NCBI RefSeq assembly: GCF_010548375.1
Contig: NZ_JAAGLY010000002.1
Coordinates: forward strand, 868,001 to 932,000
Reading direction: 5' to 3'
Source of the DNA: Streptomyces sp. SID13726
GTDB taxonomy: Bacteria; Actinomycetota; Actinomycetes; Streptomycetales; Streptomycetaceae
DNA: 64,000 bases
Positions 50,478-59,679 of the stretch are shown here, piece by piece. Both the position numbers and the translations under genes were made by a program. Under the pieces are notes generated by a model. The model was not told where the DNA came from and ran no database searches. It was given only the letters and a program-made list of their open reading frames with translations. Position 1 is the stretch's first letter, and every line of letters starts with the position of its first letter.

Positions 50478-51968
50478 ATGACCTCTCCGCTCACCAACCC
50501 CGCGGACCCTTCCTCGACGGTCCGCTGGACACCCAGGCTCTGGGGCACGCTGCTCGTGCTGTGCGCCGCGATGTTCCTGGACGCGCTGGACGTGTCGATG
50601 GTCGGCGTCGCGCTGCCCTCCATCGGCGCCGACCTCGGCCTCTCCACCTCGACGCTGCAATGGATCGTCAGCGGCTACATCCTCGGCTACGGCGGTCTCC
50701 TGCTTCTGGGCGGCCGGGCCGCCGACCTCCTGGGCCGGCGCCAGGTCTTCCTGGTCGCCCTGGGCGTCTTCGCGGTCGCCTCCCTGCTCGGCGGCCTCGT
50801 CGACTCGGGCCCACTGCTGATCGCCAGCCGGTTCATCAAGGGACTCAGCGCGGCCTTCACCGCGCCCGCGGGCCTCTCGATCATCACCACGACCTTCGCC
50901 GAAGGCCCCCTGCGCAACCGCGCGTTGTCCATCTACACCACCTGCGGCGCCACCGGCTACTCGATGGGCCTGGTCTTCTCCGGCCTGCTCACGGAGGCCA
51001 GTTGGCGCTACACCATGCTGCTGCCCGCCCCCGTCGCCCTGATCGCCCTCGTCGCGGGCCTCAAGCTGCTGCCGCGCAGCGAGCGCGAGCGCGACACCGG
51101 CGGGTACGACATCCCCGGCGCCGTCCTCGGCACCGCCTCGATGCTGCTGCTGGTGTTCACCGTCGTCCAGGCACCGGAAGCGGGCTGGGGCTCGGCGCGC
51201 ACCCTGCTGTCCTTCCTCGCCGTCGTCGCCCTGCTGGCCGCGTTCGTCGCCGTCGAGCGGCGCAGCCCCAGCCCGCTGATCCGGCTCGGCGTGCTGCGCT
51301 CCGGCCCCCAAGTGCGGGCACAGCTGGGCGCGTTGACCTTCCTCGGCAGCTACATGGGCTTCCAGTTCCTGGTGACCTTCTACATGCAGCAGCTGCTCGG
51401 CTGGTCGGCGCTGCACACCGCGCTGGCCTTCCTGCCGGCCGGTGCGCTGGTGGCGCTGTCCGCGACCAAGGTGGGCACGGTCATCGACCGGTTCGGCACC
51501 CCGCGGCTGATCGTGGTGGGCTTCGCGCTGATGGTCGTCGGCTATCTGCTGTTCCTGCGCATCGACCTCGCCCCGGTCTACGCCTGGGTCATCCTGCCGA
51601 CCATGCTGCTCGTCGGCGCCGCCTTCGCCCTGACCTTCCCCTCGCTCAACGTCCAGGCCACCAACGGCGTCGACGAGCACGAGCAGGGCATGGTCTCGGG
51701 GCTGCTCAACACCTCGGTGCAGGTCGGCGGCGCACTCTTCCTCGCCGTGGTGACGGCGGTCCTGACGGCGAACGCGCCGAAGGAGCCCGCCTCCCCGCAG
51801 GCCGTCCTCGACAGCTACCTGCCCGCTCTGACGGTGGTCACCGGGATCGCCGTCGCCGGTCTGCTGATCTCGCTCACGGGACTGCGCGTCCGGCGCCGGC
51901 AGGACAGCGTGGTGGTCGCCAGGTCCACGTCCCAGGAGGAGTCGGAGCGCGTGGCCGTAGGGGACTGA
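50478..51968 (+). CDS. MFS drug exporter, DHA2 family
   Basis: A 496-residue 14-span exporter closely related to the one at 8491-9936: LDALDVSMVGVALPSIGADL in TM1, GGRAADLLGRRQVF in loop 2-3, and GLASGLL-type motif VSGLLNTSVQVGGALF late. ATG 50478. Divergent from a MarR gene; a strong hairpin terminator follows at 52025. Probably exports an inducible toxic compound. Confidence 0.94.
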   Translation: MTSPLTNPADPSSTVRWTPRLWGTLLVLCAAMFLDALDVSMVGVALPSIGADLGLSTSTLQWIVSGYILGYGGLLLLGGRAADLLGRRQVFLVALGVFAVASLLGGLVDSGPLLIASRFIKGLSAAFTAPAGLSIITTTFAEGPLRNRALSIYTTCGATGYSMGLVFSGLLTEASWRYTMLLPAPVALIALVAGLKLLPRSERERDTGGYDIPGAVLGTASMLLLVFTVVQAPEAGWGSARTLLSFLAVVALLAAFVAVERRSPSPLIRLGVLRSGPQVRAQLGALTFLGSYMGFQFLVTFYMQQLLGWSALHTALAFLPAGALVALSATKVGTVIDRFGTPRLIVVGFALMVVGYLLFLRIDLAPVYAWVILPTMLLVGAAFALTFPSLNVQATNGVDEHEQGMVSGLLNTSVQVGGALFLAVVTAVLTANAPKEPASPQAVLDSYLPALTVVTGIAVAGLLISLTGLRVRRRQDSVVVARSTSQEESERVAVGD

Positions 51969-52024
51969 AGGCCGGGCGGGATTCCCGCGTCCGACCGGTC
52001 CCCCACCCGCACACCCACCCCGTA

Positions 52025-52052
52025 CCCGGCGGAGCCTTCTTGCTCCGCCGGG
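52025..52052 (+). terminator. Hairpin terminator after the MFS gene
   Basis: CCCGGCGGAGC, CTTCTT, GCTCCGCCGGG: a perfect 11-bp stem with a 6-base loop, 57 bases after the exporter stop. Confidence 0.75.
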
Positions 52053-52075
52053 CGTCCGCCTGTGAGACTTCGGGG

Positions 52076-52363
52076 GTGGAGACTCACGGGGGACGCAGGA
52101 ACCAGGCCGAGCGGGACGCCATCACCGTCGAGATCGGGTACGCGCTGTTCAGCGCGCTGTTCGCCGCCGCGGTGCTGTTCGGCGCGGTGGCCGGTCCTGC
52201 CCTGCTGTTCCAACTGCCGCACACCGTAGAGCTGTTGCTGCTCCGCGTCGGGCTCGTGCTCGCGCCGGTGCTCTTCCTCGCCCGGGTGATCAGTGTGCTG
52301 ATGCGGTTCCGGCAGGACGGCGCTCAGCCCAGCCAGCCCGGCCGCACCAATCCCGACTCGTAG
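52076..52363 (+). CDS. Small two-span membrane protein
   Basis: A 95-residue protein starting at GTG 52076: a short hydrophilic head (RRNQAERDAITVEIGYALFS), two membrane spans (ALFAAAVLFGAVAGPALLF and LLLLRVGLVLAPVLFLARV) and a polar tail. It resembles the small Streptomyces membrane proteins of the DUF6332 type, but I am not certain. Its last 40 bases overlap the 3' end of the convergent response-regulator gene. Ribosome site weak. Confidence 0.6.
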   Translation: METHGGRRNQAERDAITVEIGYALFSALFAAAVLFGAVAGPALLFQLPHTVELLLLRVGLVLAPVLFLARVISVLMRFRQDGAQPSQPGRTNPDS

Positions 52364-52989
52364 GCCAGCACCACGAGTTGGGCGCGGTCCCTGGCCCCCA
52401 GCTTCACCATCGTGCGGCTGACGTGGGTCTTGGCGGTGAGGGGGCTGACGACCAGGCGGCGGGCGATCTCCTCGTTGGACAGGCCGATGCCGACCAGGGC
52501 CATCACCTCCCGTTCCCGCTCGGTGAGTTCGGCGAGGGCGCCCTCGGCCGCGGGCTCCTTGGAGCGGGCCGCGAACTCGGCGATGAGCCGGCGGGTCACG
52601 CCCGGGGAGAGAAGGGCGTCGCCGTCGACCACGGCCCGTACCGCGCGCAGGAGTTCCTCCGGTTCGGTGTCCTTGACCAGGAAGCCGGAGGCCCCGGAAC
52701 GGATCGCCTCGAAGACGTACTCGTCGAGTTCGAAGGTGGTGAGCATGACCACCTTCACCCCGCTCAGCGCGGTGTCCTCCGTGATCCGCCGGGTCGCGGC
52801 GAGGCCGTCGAGGAGCGGCATCCGGATGTCCATCAGGACGATGTCCGGCCGCAGTTCACGCACCTTGGCCAGCGCCTCCTCGCCGTCGGAGGCCTCCCCG
52901 GCGACCTCGATGTCCGGCTGCGCGTCGAGCAGCGCCCGGAAACCGGCGCGCACGAGTGACTGGTCGTCGGCGAGCAGTACACGGATCAC
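52324..52989 (-). CDS. NarL/LuxR-type response regulator
   Basis: A 221-residue response regulator. Receiver: DDQSLV acidic pocket, phosphorylation site D54 in DIVLMDIRMP, then MLTTFELDEY and FLVKD (Lys). C-terminal LuxR HTH: LTEREREVMALVGIGLSNEE, IARRLVVSPLTAKTHVSRTM. GTG 52989 overlaps the kinase stop (GTGA), so kinase and regulator are coupled. Output genes are unknown. Confidence 0.95.
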   Translation of the reverse strand: MIRVLLADDQSLVRAGFRALLDAQPDIEVAGEASDGEEALAKVRELRPDIVLMDIRMPLLDGLAATRRITEDTALSGVKVVMLTTFELDEYVFEAIRSGASGFLVKDTEPEELLRAVRAVVDGDALLSPGVTRRLIAEFAARSKEPAAEGALAELTEREREVMALVGIGLSNEEIARRLVVSPLTAKTHVSRTMVKLGARDRAQLVVLAYESGLVRPGWLG

Positions 52990-54218
52990 CGGTCGTCCTC
53001 CTTGGCCTTCACCTTGAGCGGCAGTACGGCGAGCACCCGGAACCCTCCGCCCGGTCGCGGCCCCGCCTCGATCGTGCCACCGAGCGCGGCGGCCCGCTCC
53101 CGCATTCCGGCCAGGCCGTTGCCGCTGCCGCCCGCGTCGGCGCCGGTCGCGGGTCCGTCGTCGTCGATACGGAGCCGTAGCGCGGCCTCATCATGATCGA
53201 GCCGCACGCGCGCGTGCCGCGATCCGGAGTGCCGTACGACATTGGTGAGCGCCTCCTGGACGATGCGGAAGGCGGCGAGGTCGGCGCCGGGCGGCAGGGG
53301 CGGCGGCGCTCCCTCGACCACGACGGTGAGGCCGGTGCTCGCGGCCTGGGTGACCAGTTCGGGCAGCCGGTCGAGACCGGGTGCGGGGGCGCGAGGAGCG
53401 TCACCCGGGGTGCGGAGGGTGTCGAGTACCTGGCGGACCTCGCCGAGCGCCTCCTTGCTGGCGGCCTTGATGGTGGTGAGCGCGGTGCGGGCCTGTTCGG
53501 GGTCGGTGTCGAGGAGGGCGAGGCCGACACCCGCCTGGACGTTGATCACGGAGATGCTGTGGGCGAGGACGTCGTGCAGCTCGCGGGCGATCCGCAGCCG
53601 CTCCTCGTCGGCGCGCCGGCGCGCGGCCTGGGCGCGCTCGGCCCGCTCCCGGACCCACTGCTCCCGCCGGGTCCGCACCAGCTCGGAGACGGCGACGATC
53701 GCGACGACCCAGGCGGCGATCACACCTTGTTGCCCCCAGGGGGCGGGCGGGTCCTTCGCCGGCGGCAGCCACTGGTAGAGCCAGTGGGCCACCAGCACAT
53801 GCCCGGCCCAGAGCATCCCGAGCGCGCCCCACGCGGCCTTGCGGTGTCCCGCCACGATGGCGCTGAAGCAGGCGAGGGCGACGGTGAGGAACACCGGCCC
53901 GTACGGATACCCGGCCCCCAGATACAGCATCGCGGCAGCGGCGGTCCCGAACACGACGAGCACCGGCTGCCGGTGCCGCCACAACAGGATGCCCGAACCG
54001 GCGACGAGCAGCACCCGCGCGAAGAGATCCAGGTCGGCCCGGTCCCCGACCTGCTGCTGGGCGGCGTACTTCGACCCCGCGAGCACGAAGAGGGTGAGCA
54101 GCAGCGTGGACGGCCAGGGCCACCGGGTCCCCTCCTCACCGGTCCGGTCCCACCAGCCCGGCCCCTGCCGCCACCACCGCGACACCCCACCCCCGCGTAC
54201 GCGCTGCTCACCGTCCAT
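52986..54218 (-). CDS. Sensor histidine kinase (HisKA_3 type)
   Basis: A 410-residue kinase. An N-terminal sensor with four to six membrane spans (about 35-170), the HisKA_3 dimerisation helix with phospho-His in RIARELHDVLAHSISVINVQ, and a HATPase_c domain (IVQEALTNVVRHSG, LRIDDDGPATG, GNGLAGMRERAAALGG). ATG 54218 is one of two close starts. It pairs with the overlapping response-regulator gene. The promoter region contains a 26-bp tandem repeat (54292-54390). Confidence 0.94.
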   Translation of the reverse strand: MDGEQRVRGGGVSRWWRQGPGWWDRTGEEGTRWPWPSTLLLTLFVLAGSKYAAQQQVGDRADLDLFARVLLVAGSGILLWRHRQPVLVVFGTAAAAMLYLGAGYPYGPVFLTVALACFSAIVAGHRKAAWGALGMLWAGHVLVAHWLYQWLPPAKDPPAPWGQQGVIAAWVVAIVAVSELVRTRREQWVRERAERAQAARRRADEERLRIARELHDVLAHSISVINVQAGVGLALLDTDPEQARTALTTIKAASKEALGEVRQVLDTLRTPGDAPRAPAPGLDRLPELVTQAASTGLTVVVEGAPPPLPPGADLAAFRIVQEALTNVVRHSGSRHARVRLDHDEAALRLRIDDDGPATGADAGGSGNGLAGMRERAAALGGTIEAGPRPGGGFRVLAVLPLKVKAKEDDR

Positions 54219-54291
54219 ACGAGCCACGCTAGACGCCCTGGTCCACGCCGGGCGTCACCCGAGCGTGGTGATCACGGGTACTCCCGGCGAA

Positions 54292-54390
54292 GTACGGCAC
54301 GGGGGTCGGACACCGCTGTACGGCACGAGGACCGGTCACCGCTGTAGGGCAAGAGGGCCGGTCACCGCTGTAGGGCACGAGGGCCCGGCG
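54292..54390. repeat. 26-bp tandem repeat, about 3.8 copies
   Basis: Unit GTASGGCAMGRGG followed by RYCGGWCACCGCT, starting at 54292, 54318, 54344 and 54370 (last incomplete). It lies in the 239-base gap between the kinase start and the end of the TetR gene, and therefore in the upstream region of the two-component operon. Copies differ by only one to four bases. Confidence 0.8.
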
Positions 54391-54457
54391 CGGCCGCACA
54401 TCCCGAGGACGCGGCACAGCCGTACGCCCCGAAGGCCCCGCACCGTCGGCGGCGCGC

Positions 54458-55150
54458 TCAGCTCAGCCCCACACCCCGCCCCAGCCCCCGCACCGCATGC
54501 CGGAAGAACGGCTCCTGTTCCTCCACCACCCGGTTGAACTGGCCGAACAGCTCGAAGCCGACCAGGCCGAAGAGCTGGGACCAGGCCGCCACGAGGGCTG
54601 CGGCCACCTCGGGCGGGAGGTCGGGCGCGAGGTCGCCGGCGATGCGGGCGGCCTCGGACTCGAGGTCTTCGGGGAGCGGGGGCAGGGGGTTCAGGCCCGC
54701 CGGGCTCGCATGGGCCTGGCTCACGATGCCGATCAGCAGCAGGCCGACGCGGGCGGCGGGCGGGACCGTGGTCTGGGGGGCGGTGTAGCCGGGGACCGGG
54801 GAGCCGTAGATCAGGGCGTACTCGTGGGGGTGGTCGAGCGCCCACAGGCGTACGGCCTCGCACACCGTGACCCAGCGCTCCAGGGGGCCCGCTCCGGCGG
54901 CGGCCGCGTGGGCCTGTTCCGCGCTCTCGCCCAGGGAGTCGTACGCGTCGATGATGAGTGCGGTGAGCAGGTCGTCGCGGCTGGGGAAGTAGCGGTACAG
55001 CGCGGAGGAGACCATGCCGAGTTCACGGGCCACGGCCCGCAGCGAGAGCTTCGCCGCCCCTTCGGCCGCGAGCCGGCTGCGCGCCTCGTCCTTGATGGCG
55101 GCGGTGACTTCGATACGGGCCCGGGCCCGGGCGCCCTGTGCGGTGCTCAT
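54458..55150 (-). CDS. TetR-family regulator (TetR_C_13-like)
   Basis: A 230-residue TetR protein: HTH RIEVTAAIKDEARSRLAAEG, AAKLSLRAVARELGMVSSAL, YRYFPSRDDLL. The long C-terminal domain (HEYALIYGSPVPGYTAP, LVAAWSQLFGLVGFELFGQF) is characteristic of the WHG-type group. ATG 55150 is set by the HTH position; upstream frame has no homology. Divergent from the deazaflavin-type oxidoreductase at 55284, with two palindromic operators between them. Confidence 0.92.
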   Translation of the reverse strand: MSTAQGARARARIEVTAAIKDEARSRLAAEGAAKLSLRAVARELGMVSSALYRYFPSRDDLLTALIIDAYDSLGESAEQAHAAAAGAGPLERWVTVCEAVRLWALDHPHEYALIYGSPVPGYTAPQTTVPPAARVGLLLIGIVSQAHASPAGLNPLPPLPEDLESEAARIAGDLAPDLPPEVAAALVAAWSQLFGLVGFELFGQFNRVVEEQEPFFRHAVRGLGRGVGLS

Positions 55151-55192
55151 ACGGGCCAGTCTCCCACAGGAACAGAGCAGTGCACACAATCG

Positions 55193-55263
55193 AGAGCACT
55201 GCTCTTGCTTTGGAACGCCGAGCCGTGCAGACTGGTCCCACCGAAAGCGAGAGCACCGCTCTC
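55193..55263. promoter_or_regulatory. Two TetR operators
   Basis: AGAGCACTGCTCT (55193-55205) is a perfect palindrome around a central C. GAGAGCACCGCTCTC (55249-55263) is a second site with the same AGAGC..GCTCT arms, 56 bases away. An isolated half (AGAGCAGTGC) precedes them at 55174. All lie between the divergent TetR and oxidoreductase genes. Confidence 0.75.
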
Positions 55264-55283
55264 CGAATCTGCTGGGGGTCACC

Positions 55284-55733
55284 ATGTCGTCGCCGTACTA
55301 CCTCAAGGGCAGCCCGCTCAACGTCCGCTTCAACAACGTCGTCGGCTGGCTCGCCCGGCACGGCCTCAGCGTCGCCGGCACCGCGGAGATGTCGGTGCGC
55401 GGCCGCAAGAGCGGGCAGATGCAGCGCGTCCCGGTCAACCCGCACACTTACGACGGCGAGCAGTACCTGGTCTCGGCGCGCGGCCACTCCCAGTGGGTGC
55501 GGAACATGCGCGTGGCCGGCGGCGGGGAGCTGAGGGTCGGCCGCAGGGTGCGCGAGTTCACCGCGGTGGAGCTTCCCGACGCCGAGAAGCTCCCGATCCT
55601 GCGGACCTACCTGGAGAAGTGGGGCTGGGAGGTCAACCAGTACTTCCAGGGCGTGACCGCCAAGTCCTCCGACGAGGAGATCGTCGCGGCGGCTGCCAAC
55701 CACCCGGTCTTCCGGTTCACCGTCAGTAAGTGA
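55284..55733 (+). CDS. Nitroreductase/deazaflavin-dependent oxidoreductase (Ddn-like)
   Basis: A 149-residue split-barrel protein of the F420-dependent (Ddn/FDOR) type: NNVVGWLARHGLSVAG, VRGRKSGQMQRVPVNPHTYD, QYLVSARGHSQWVRNMRVAG. The GRKSG..R..PV and WVRN(M/L)R signatures place the cofactor. Such proteins reduce quinones or nitro compounds with F420H2 (family knowledge). GGGGGTCACC precedes ATG 55284. It is the probable target of the divergent TetR protein. Confidence 0.92.
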   Translation: MSSPYYLKGSPLNVRFNNVVGWLARHGLSVAGTAEMSVRGRKSGQMQRVPVNPHTYDGEQYLVSARGHSQWVRNMRVAGGGELRVGRRVREFTAVELPDAEKLPILRTYLEKWGWEVNQYFQGVTAKSSDEEIVAAAANHPVFRFTVSK

Positions 55734-55751
55734 GCGTCCGCAAGGGACGCG

Positions 55752-57041
55752 TCAGGCCGACGCCTCACCCTCCGCGTCGCTCCCGTCCCCCGCGCCCCGC
55801 TCCACCGGCCGCGGATCCAGCGCCGCGAGCGCCCGCTGCGCCATCGGCCGCCCCCGGACCAGCTCACCCAGCGACGTCGAGCCCTGGGTGATCTCCCGGA
55901 ACGCGTTCCACGCGGGCCGGAAGCCGGTCAGCGCCGCGTGGAAGAGTCCGGGGCGGCGCTCGAAGACGGTCAGCATCCGTTTGCCGACGCTCATCTCGAC
56001 GCCGAGCCCCGCCTTGATGGCGAACGCGTAGTTCAGTGCCTGGCGCCGGGTGTCCACGGCGTCGTGCGCCTCGGCGATCCGCACCGCCCACTCCCCCGCG
56101 AGCCGCCCCGAGCGCAGCGCGAAGGAGATGCCCTCACGGGTCCACGGCTCCAGCAGCCCGGCCGCGTCCCCGCACACCAGCACCCGCCCGCGCGAGAGCG
56201 GCGAGTCGTCGGCCCGGCAGCGCGTCAAGTGGCCGGAGGAGACGCTGGGTTCGAACCCGGCGAGCCCGAGCCGCCCGATGAAGTCCTCCAAGTACCGCTT
56301 GGTGGCCGCGCCTTCACCGCGCGCGGAGATCACGCCGACCGTCAGGGTGTCGCCCTTGGGGAAGACCCAGCCGTAACTGCCGGGCATCGGGCCCCAGTCG
56401 ATGAGCACCCGTCCCTTCCAGTCCTCGGCGACGGTCTCCGGGACCGGGATCTCCGCCTCCAGGCCGAGGTCGACCTGGTCGAGCTTCACGCCGACATGCG
56501 CCCCTATCCGGCTGGCGCTGCCGTCGGCGCCGACGACCGCCCGCGCGAGCAGGGTCTCGCCGCCCTGGAGGACCACGGCGACCGAACGCCGGTCCGGCAC
56601 CGCCGAGCCGTGCTGCTCGACGCGCTGCACGGTGACGCCCGTCCGCAGTTCGGCGCCCGCCTTCTGGGCGTGCTCGACGAGCTGCTGGTCGAACTCGGGC
56701 CGGTTGATCAGCCCGAACAGCATCTGCTTGGAGCGCCGGGTGCGGGTGAAACGGCCGTTGTTGGAGAAGGTGACCGCGTGCACCCGGTCCTTGAAGGGCA
56801 GTTCGAAGCCCGGTGGCAAGGAGTCGCGCGAAGGGCCGATGATGCCGCCGCCGCACGTCTTGTAGCGCGGCAGCTCGGCCTTCTCCAGCAACAGCACACG
56901 CCGCCCGGCGACCGCCGCCGCATAGGCGGCCGAGGCACCGGCCGGTCCCGCGCCCACCACGACGACGTCCCACACCTGCTGCACGTCGTCCTGCACGCGG
57001 TCCGCCGAAGTGTCGTCCGCCGAAGAGTTCTCGCTGCTCAC
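55752..57041 (-). CDS. Geranylgeranyl-reductase-family flavoprotein
   Basis: A 429-residue FAD-dependent reductase. FAD site VVVGAGPAGASAAYAAAVAG near residue 28, YKTCGGGI substrate loop, GADGSASRIGAHVGV, and VLVCGDAAGLLEPWTREGIS. Family members saturate polyprenyl chains of quinones or lipids. GTG 57041 has GGGAGCAGCAG upstream and gives a short polar N-terminus; an earlier start would add 23 residues without homology. Divergent from the M20 peptidase gene. Confidence 0.92.
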   Translation of the reverse strand: MSSENSSADDTSADRVQDDVQQVWDVVVVGAGPAGASAAYAAAVAGRRVLLLEKAELPRYKTCGGGIIGPSRDSLPPGFELPFKDRVHAVTFSNNGRFTRTRRSKQMLFGLINRPEFDQQLVEHAQKAGAELRTGVTVQRVEQHGSAVPDRRSVAVVLQGGETLLARAVVGADGSASRIGAHVGVKLDQVDLGLEAEIPVPETVAEDWKGRVLIDWGPMPGSYGWVFPKGDTLTVGVISARGEGAATKRYLEDFIGRLGLAGFEPSVSSGHLTRCRADDSPLSRGRVLVCGDAAGLLEPWTREGISFALRSGRLAGEWAVRIAEAHDAVDTRRQALNYAFAIKAGLGVEMSVGKRMLTVFERRPGLFHAALTGFRPAWNAFREITQGSTSLGELVRGRPMAQRALAALDPRPVERGAGDGSDAEGEASA

Positions 57042-57174
57042 GATGGTCTGCTGCTCCCGATCAAGCCCTTGCCGCACCTGTCTCCCGCATCCTACGGCGG
57101 GCCCGCCCACAGACCACTGTGGGAGGATCTACGGCACTCACAGGTACAACGTCGCACCCACAAGGAGCGTGCCC

Positions 57175-58530
57175 ATGTCGTCGAATCCGGTCGCCGAGAC
57201 CGTCGCCTCGCTGATGCCGAGGGCGCGGGCGGAGCTCACCGAACTGGTGGCGTTCAAGTCGGTGGCGGACTTCGACCAGTTCCCGAGGAGCGAGAGCGAG
57301 GGCGCGGCCCGCTGGGTCGCCGACGCGCTGACCGCAGAGGGTTTCCGGGACGTGGCCCTGCTCGACACCCCGGACGGCACGCAGTCGGTGTACGGCTTCC
57401 TGCCCGGCCCCGAGGGCGCGAAGACCGTCCTGCTCTACGCCCACTACGACGTGCAGCCCCCGCTGGACGAGGCCGGCTGGACGACCCCGCCCTTCGAGCT
57501 GACCGAGCGCGACGGCCGCTGGTACGGGCGCGGGGCCGCCGACTGCAAGGGCGGTGTGATCATGCACCTGCTCGCACTGCGCGCCCTCAAGGCGAACGGC
57601 GGCCTCCCGGTGCACGTCAAGTTCATCGCCGAGGGCTCGGAGGAGCAGGGCACGGGCGGTCTGGAGCGGTACGCCGAGCAGCACCCCGAGCTCCTTGAGG
57701 CGGACACGATCGTCATCGGTGACGCGGGCAACTTCCGTGTCGGCCTGCCGACGGTGACCGCGACCCTGCGCGGGATGACGATGCTGCACGTGCAGGTCGA
57801 CACCCTGGAGGGCAACCTCCACTCGGGCCAGTTCGGCGGCGCCGCCCCCGACGCGCTGGCCGCGCTGATCCGCGTACTGGACTCGCTGCGCGCGAAGGAC
57901 GGTTCGACGACCGTCGACGGGCTCGCCCCCGAGACGTCCTGGGACGGTCTGCAGTACGACGAGGAGCAGTTCCGCCAGGACGCCAAGGTCCTGGACGGCG
58001 TCGAGCTGATCGGCGACGGTACGGTCGCCGACCGCATCTGGGCCCGCCCGGCCGTCACCGTCCTCGGCATCGACTGCCCGCCGGTCGTGGGCGCCACCCC
58101 GTCCGTGCAGGCGAGCGCACGCGCCCTGGTCAGCCTGCGGGTGCCGCCGGGCGTGGACGCGGCCGAGGCGACCGGCCTGCTGCGGGCCCACCTGGAGCGG
58201 CACACCCCGTGGGGCGCCCGGGTGCGCACCGAACAGATCGGCCAGGGCCAGCCGTTCAGCGCCGACACCGCCAGCCCTGCGTACGCGGCGATGTCCGACG
58301 CGATGGCCGTCGCCTACCCGGGCCAGGAGATGCAGTACGCCGGCCAGGGCGGCTCCATCCCGCTCTGCAACACCCTCGCCGCCCTCTACCCGCACGCCGA
58401 GATCCTCCTCATCGGCCTGAGCGAGCCCGAGGCCCAGATCCACGCGGTCAACGAGAGCGTGTCTCCTGAGGAGTTGGAGCGGCTGTCGGTGACGGAGGCG
58501 CTGTTCCTGCGGAACTACGCGGCGGGCTGA
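57175..58530 (+). CDS. M20-family dipeptidase/metallopeptidase
   Basis: A 451-residue cytoplasmic zinc peptidase of the M20 family (CNDP-like dipeptidase). Metal ligands: H90 in YAHYDVQP (D92 next), D123 in GRGAADCKGG, E156-E157 in EGSEEQG, then the dimerisation domain (GMTMLHVQVDTLEGNLHSGQ) and the final His in AQIHAVNE. ATG 57175 follows AAGGAG at eight bases. Standard length for the family. Confidence 0.94.
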   Translation: MSSNPVAETVASLMPRARAELTELVAFKSVADFDQFPRSESEGAARWVADALTAEGFRDVALLDTPDGTQSVYGFLPGPEGAKTVLLYAHYDVQPPLDEAGWTTPPFELTERDGRWYGRGAADCKGGVIMHLLALRALKANGGLPVHVKFIAEGSEEQGTGGLERYAEQHPELLEADTIVIGDAGNFRVGLPTVTATLRGMTMLHVQVDTLEGNLHSGQFGGAAPDALAALIRVLDSLRAKDGSTTVDGLAPETSWDGLQYDEEQFRQDAKVLDGVELIGDGTVADRIWARPAVTVLGIDCPPVVGATPSVQASARALVSLRVPPGVDAAEATGLLRAHLERHTPWGARVRTEQIGQGQPFSADTASPAYAAMSDAMAVAYPGQEMQYAGQGGSIPLCNTLAALYPHAEILLIGLSEPEAQIHAVNESVSPEELERLSVTEALFLRNYAAG

Positions 58531-59029
58531 GCGGAGACAGTACGGCGATGTCGTCGCCGAAGCCGACGAGGAGCCGGCCCTCGGGGGTGGGGGCCGGCGC
58601 TTCGATCCGGCAGGGGCCCGCTTCGTCGTCCCGAAGCACGACCCGTTCATGGCCTGGGCCCGCGTGCCGCCATCTTCCAGGACCCACGGCACCCGGCCAG
58701 CGCCAAGCTCTGACTACCCCAACGCCCAACTGAACGGCTTCGCCGAGTTCATGGACGACCGGGGCGTCGCTGAGCGCTTCCGGCACCAGCTGACGCTCTA
58801 CGTCGGCGAGGTCGCGGGGCGCCGTCCCCGGGGAGGCTGGGCCTGCACCCCGGGCGCTGACCCTCGTCAGGGTGAGCATCACGCCGTAGCCGCGGCCGGT
58901 CCGGGTCGTACTAGCATCTCCGCGCTCGATGACCTCTGCACCGGCCCGGCACAGGGATAGGCAACTCGGCGTCGAGAGCGGTGCAGCATGTGAACAGGCC
59001 GGAAAACGGTGGGCGATGGGGTCCTCCCG
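58531..59029. other. Unassigned stretch with possible gene fragments
   Basis: No intact gene. One short frame (58700-58850, plus) reads YPNAQLNGFAEFMDDRGVAE, RFRHQLTLYVGEV, which looks like real protein but has no start, no continuation and no family I can name. On the minus strand at about 58540-58640 GRLLVGFGDDIAVL is similarly protein-like. Both may be relics. Confidence 0.4.
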
Positions 59030-59235
59030 AGTGACCCTTCGTACCGTTTCCTGTATGGGCTGTTTCTCGCTGCCCCGCGGTTGGCGGCTACGCCGTGGTC
59101 CGAGAAGCCGAACGAGCTACGTCGGCAGTCCTCGGTCTGTATGCCCCGCCGAAACCGTGACGCATCATGGGGTATCTCCCTGGTGACGGCAACGGCACGA
59201 TCCAGGCGACCGCAGTTGACACCACACCGCGCTCA
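59030..59235. repeat. Left copy of a long direct repeat flanking the Rhs region
   Basis: The 68 bases from AGTGACCCTTCGTACCG to GGCGGCTACGCCGTG reappear at 62936-63004 with few changes. The following block (CCTCGGTCTGTATGCCCC) and the CACGATCCAGGCGACC block recur in order up to 63266. The right copy carries a 65-base insertion. The repeat continues, through a CTGCGAACTGGGACACCC block, to the tRNA fragments at 59331 and 63551. Confidence 0.75.
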
Positions 59236-59330
59236 GTCCCCGACATGCTCGTCGGAGTGGACAGCCTCGGTACCGCCGCAAGTCCTACCGCTGCGAACTG
59301 GGACACCCGTGCAGGTAAAAGGCCTGCACA

Positions 59331-59377
59331 GGTGGGGCGGGTGGGACTCGAACCCACGGCCAACGGATTATGAGTCC
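59331..59377 (-). pseudogene. tRNA fragment: 3' half with CAT anticodon
   Basis: Minus strand reads GGACTCATAATCC (anticodon stem-loop, CAT), a variable loop, the T-arm GTGGGTTCGAGTCCCAC and acceptor strand CCGCCCC then ACC. No D-arm or 5' acceptor strand precedes it, so this is only the 3' half of a Met/Ile2-type tRNA. That is exactly the portion usually duplicated by tRNA-targeting integrases. A hairpin (GTGCAGG...CCTGCAC) follows it. Likely attachment-site scar. Confidence 0.75.
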
Positions 59378-59679
59378 TTTGAGGATCTTGGCGACCCTTG
59401 TCGATCCATGCCCGTCTTGGAAGTTTTCCCAGCTCGGACCCGGTTTGGCGTCTCGCTCCTCCTCGGTCCTTGTCAGTCTTTTCCGATTCTTGAGTCCAAC
59501 CTGCGTCCAGAACGCCATCTGGACGGACAAGCCCAACCAGCTTCAGAGACGATCACCCCAGCTCGCGAGCGCGCCTCCAACTCGCCCGCAGCGGATTTCC
59601 CTCGCCTCGGGACGACTTCAGCGACGGCCGAGTCGGCATCCGGCGCGAAGAACACCGTCGAGGCAGAGGCTGTTGAGTG

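Noticed and set aside
59331..59377. Possible complete tRNA gene
   Set aside because: The 5' acceptor strand and D-arm are absent upstream; only the 3' half is present. The same holds for 63551-63597.
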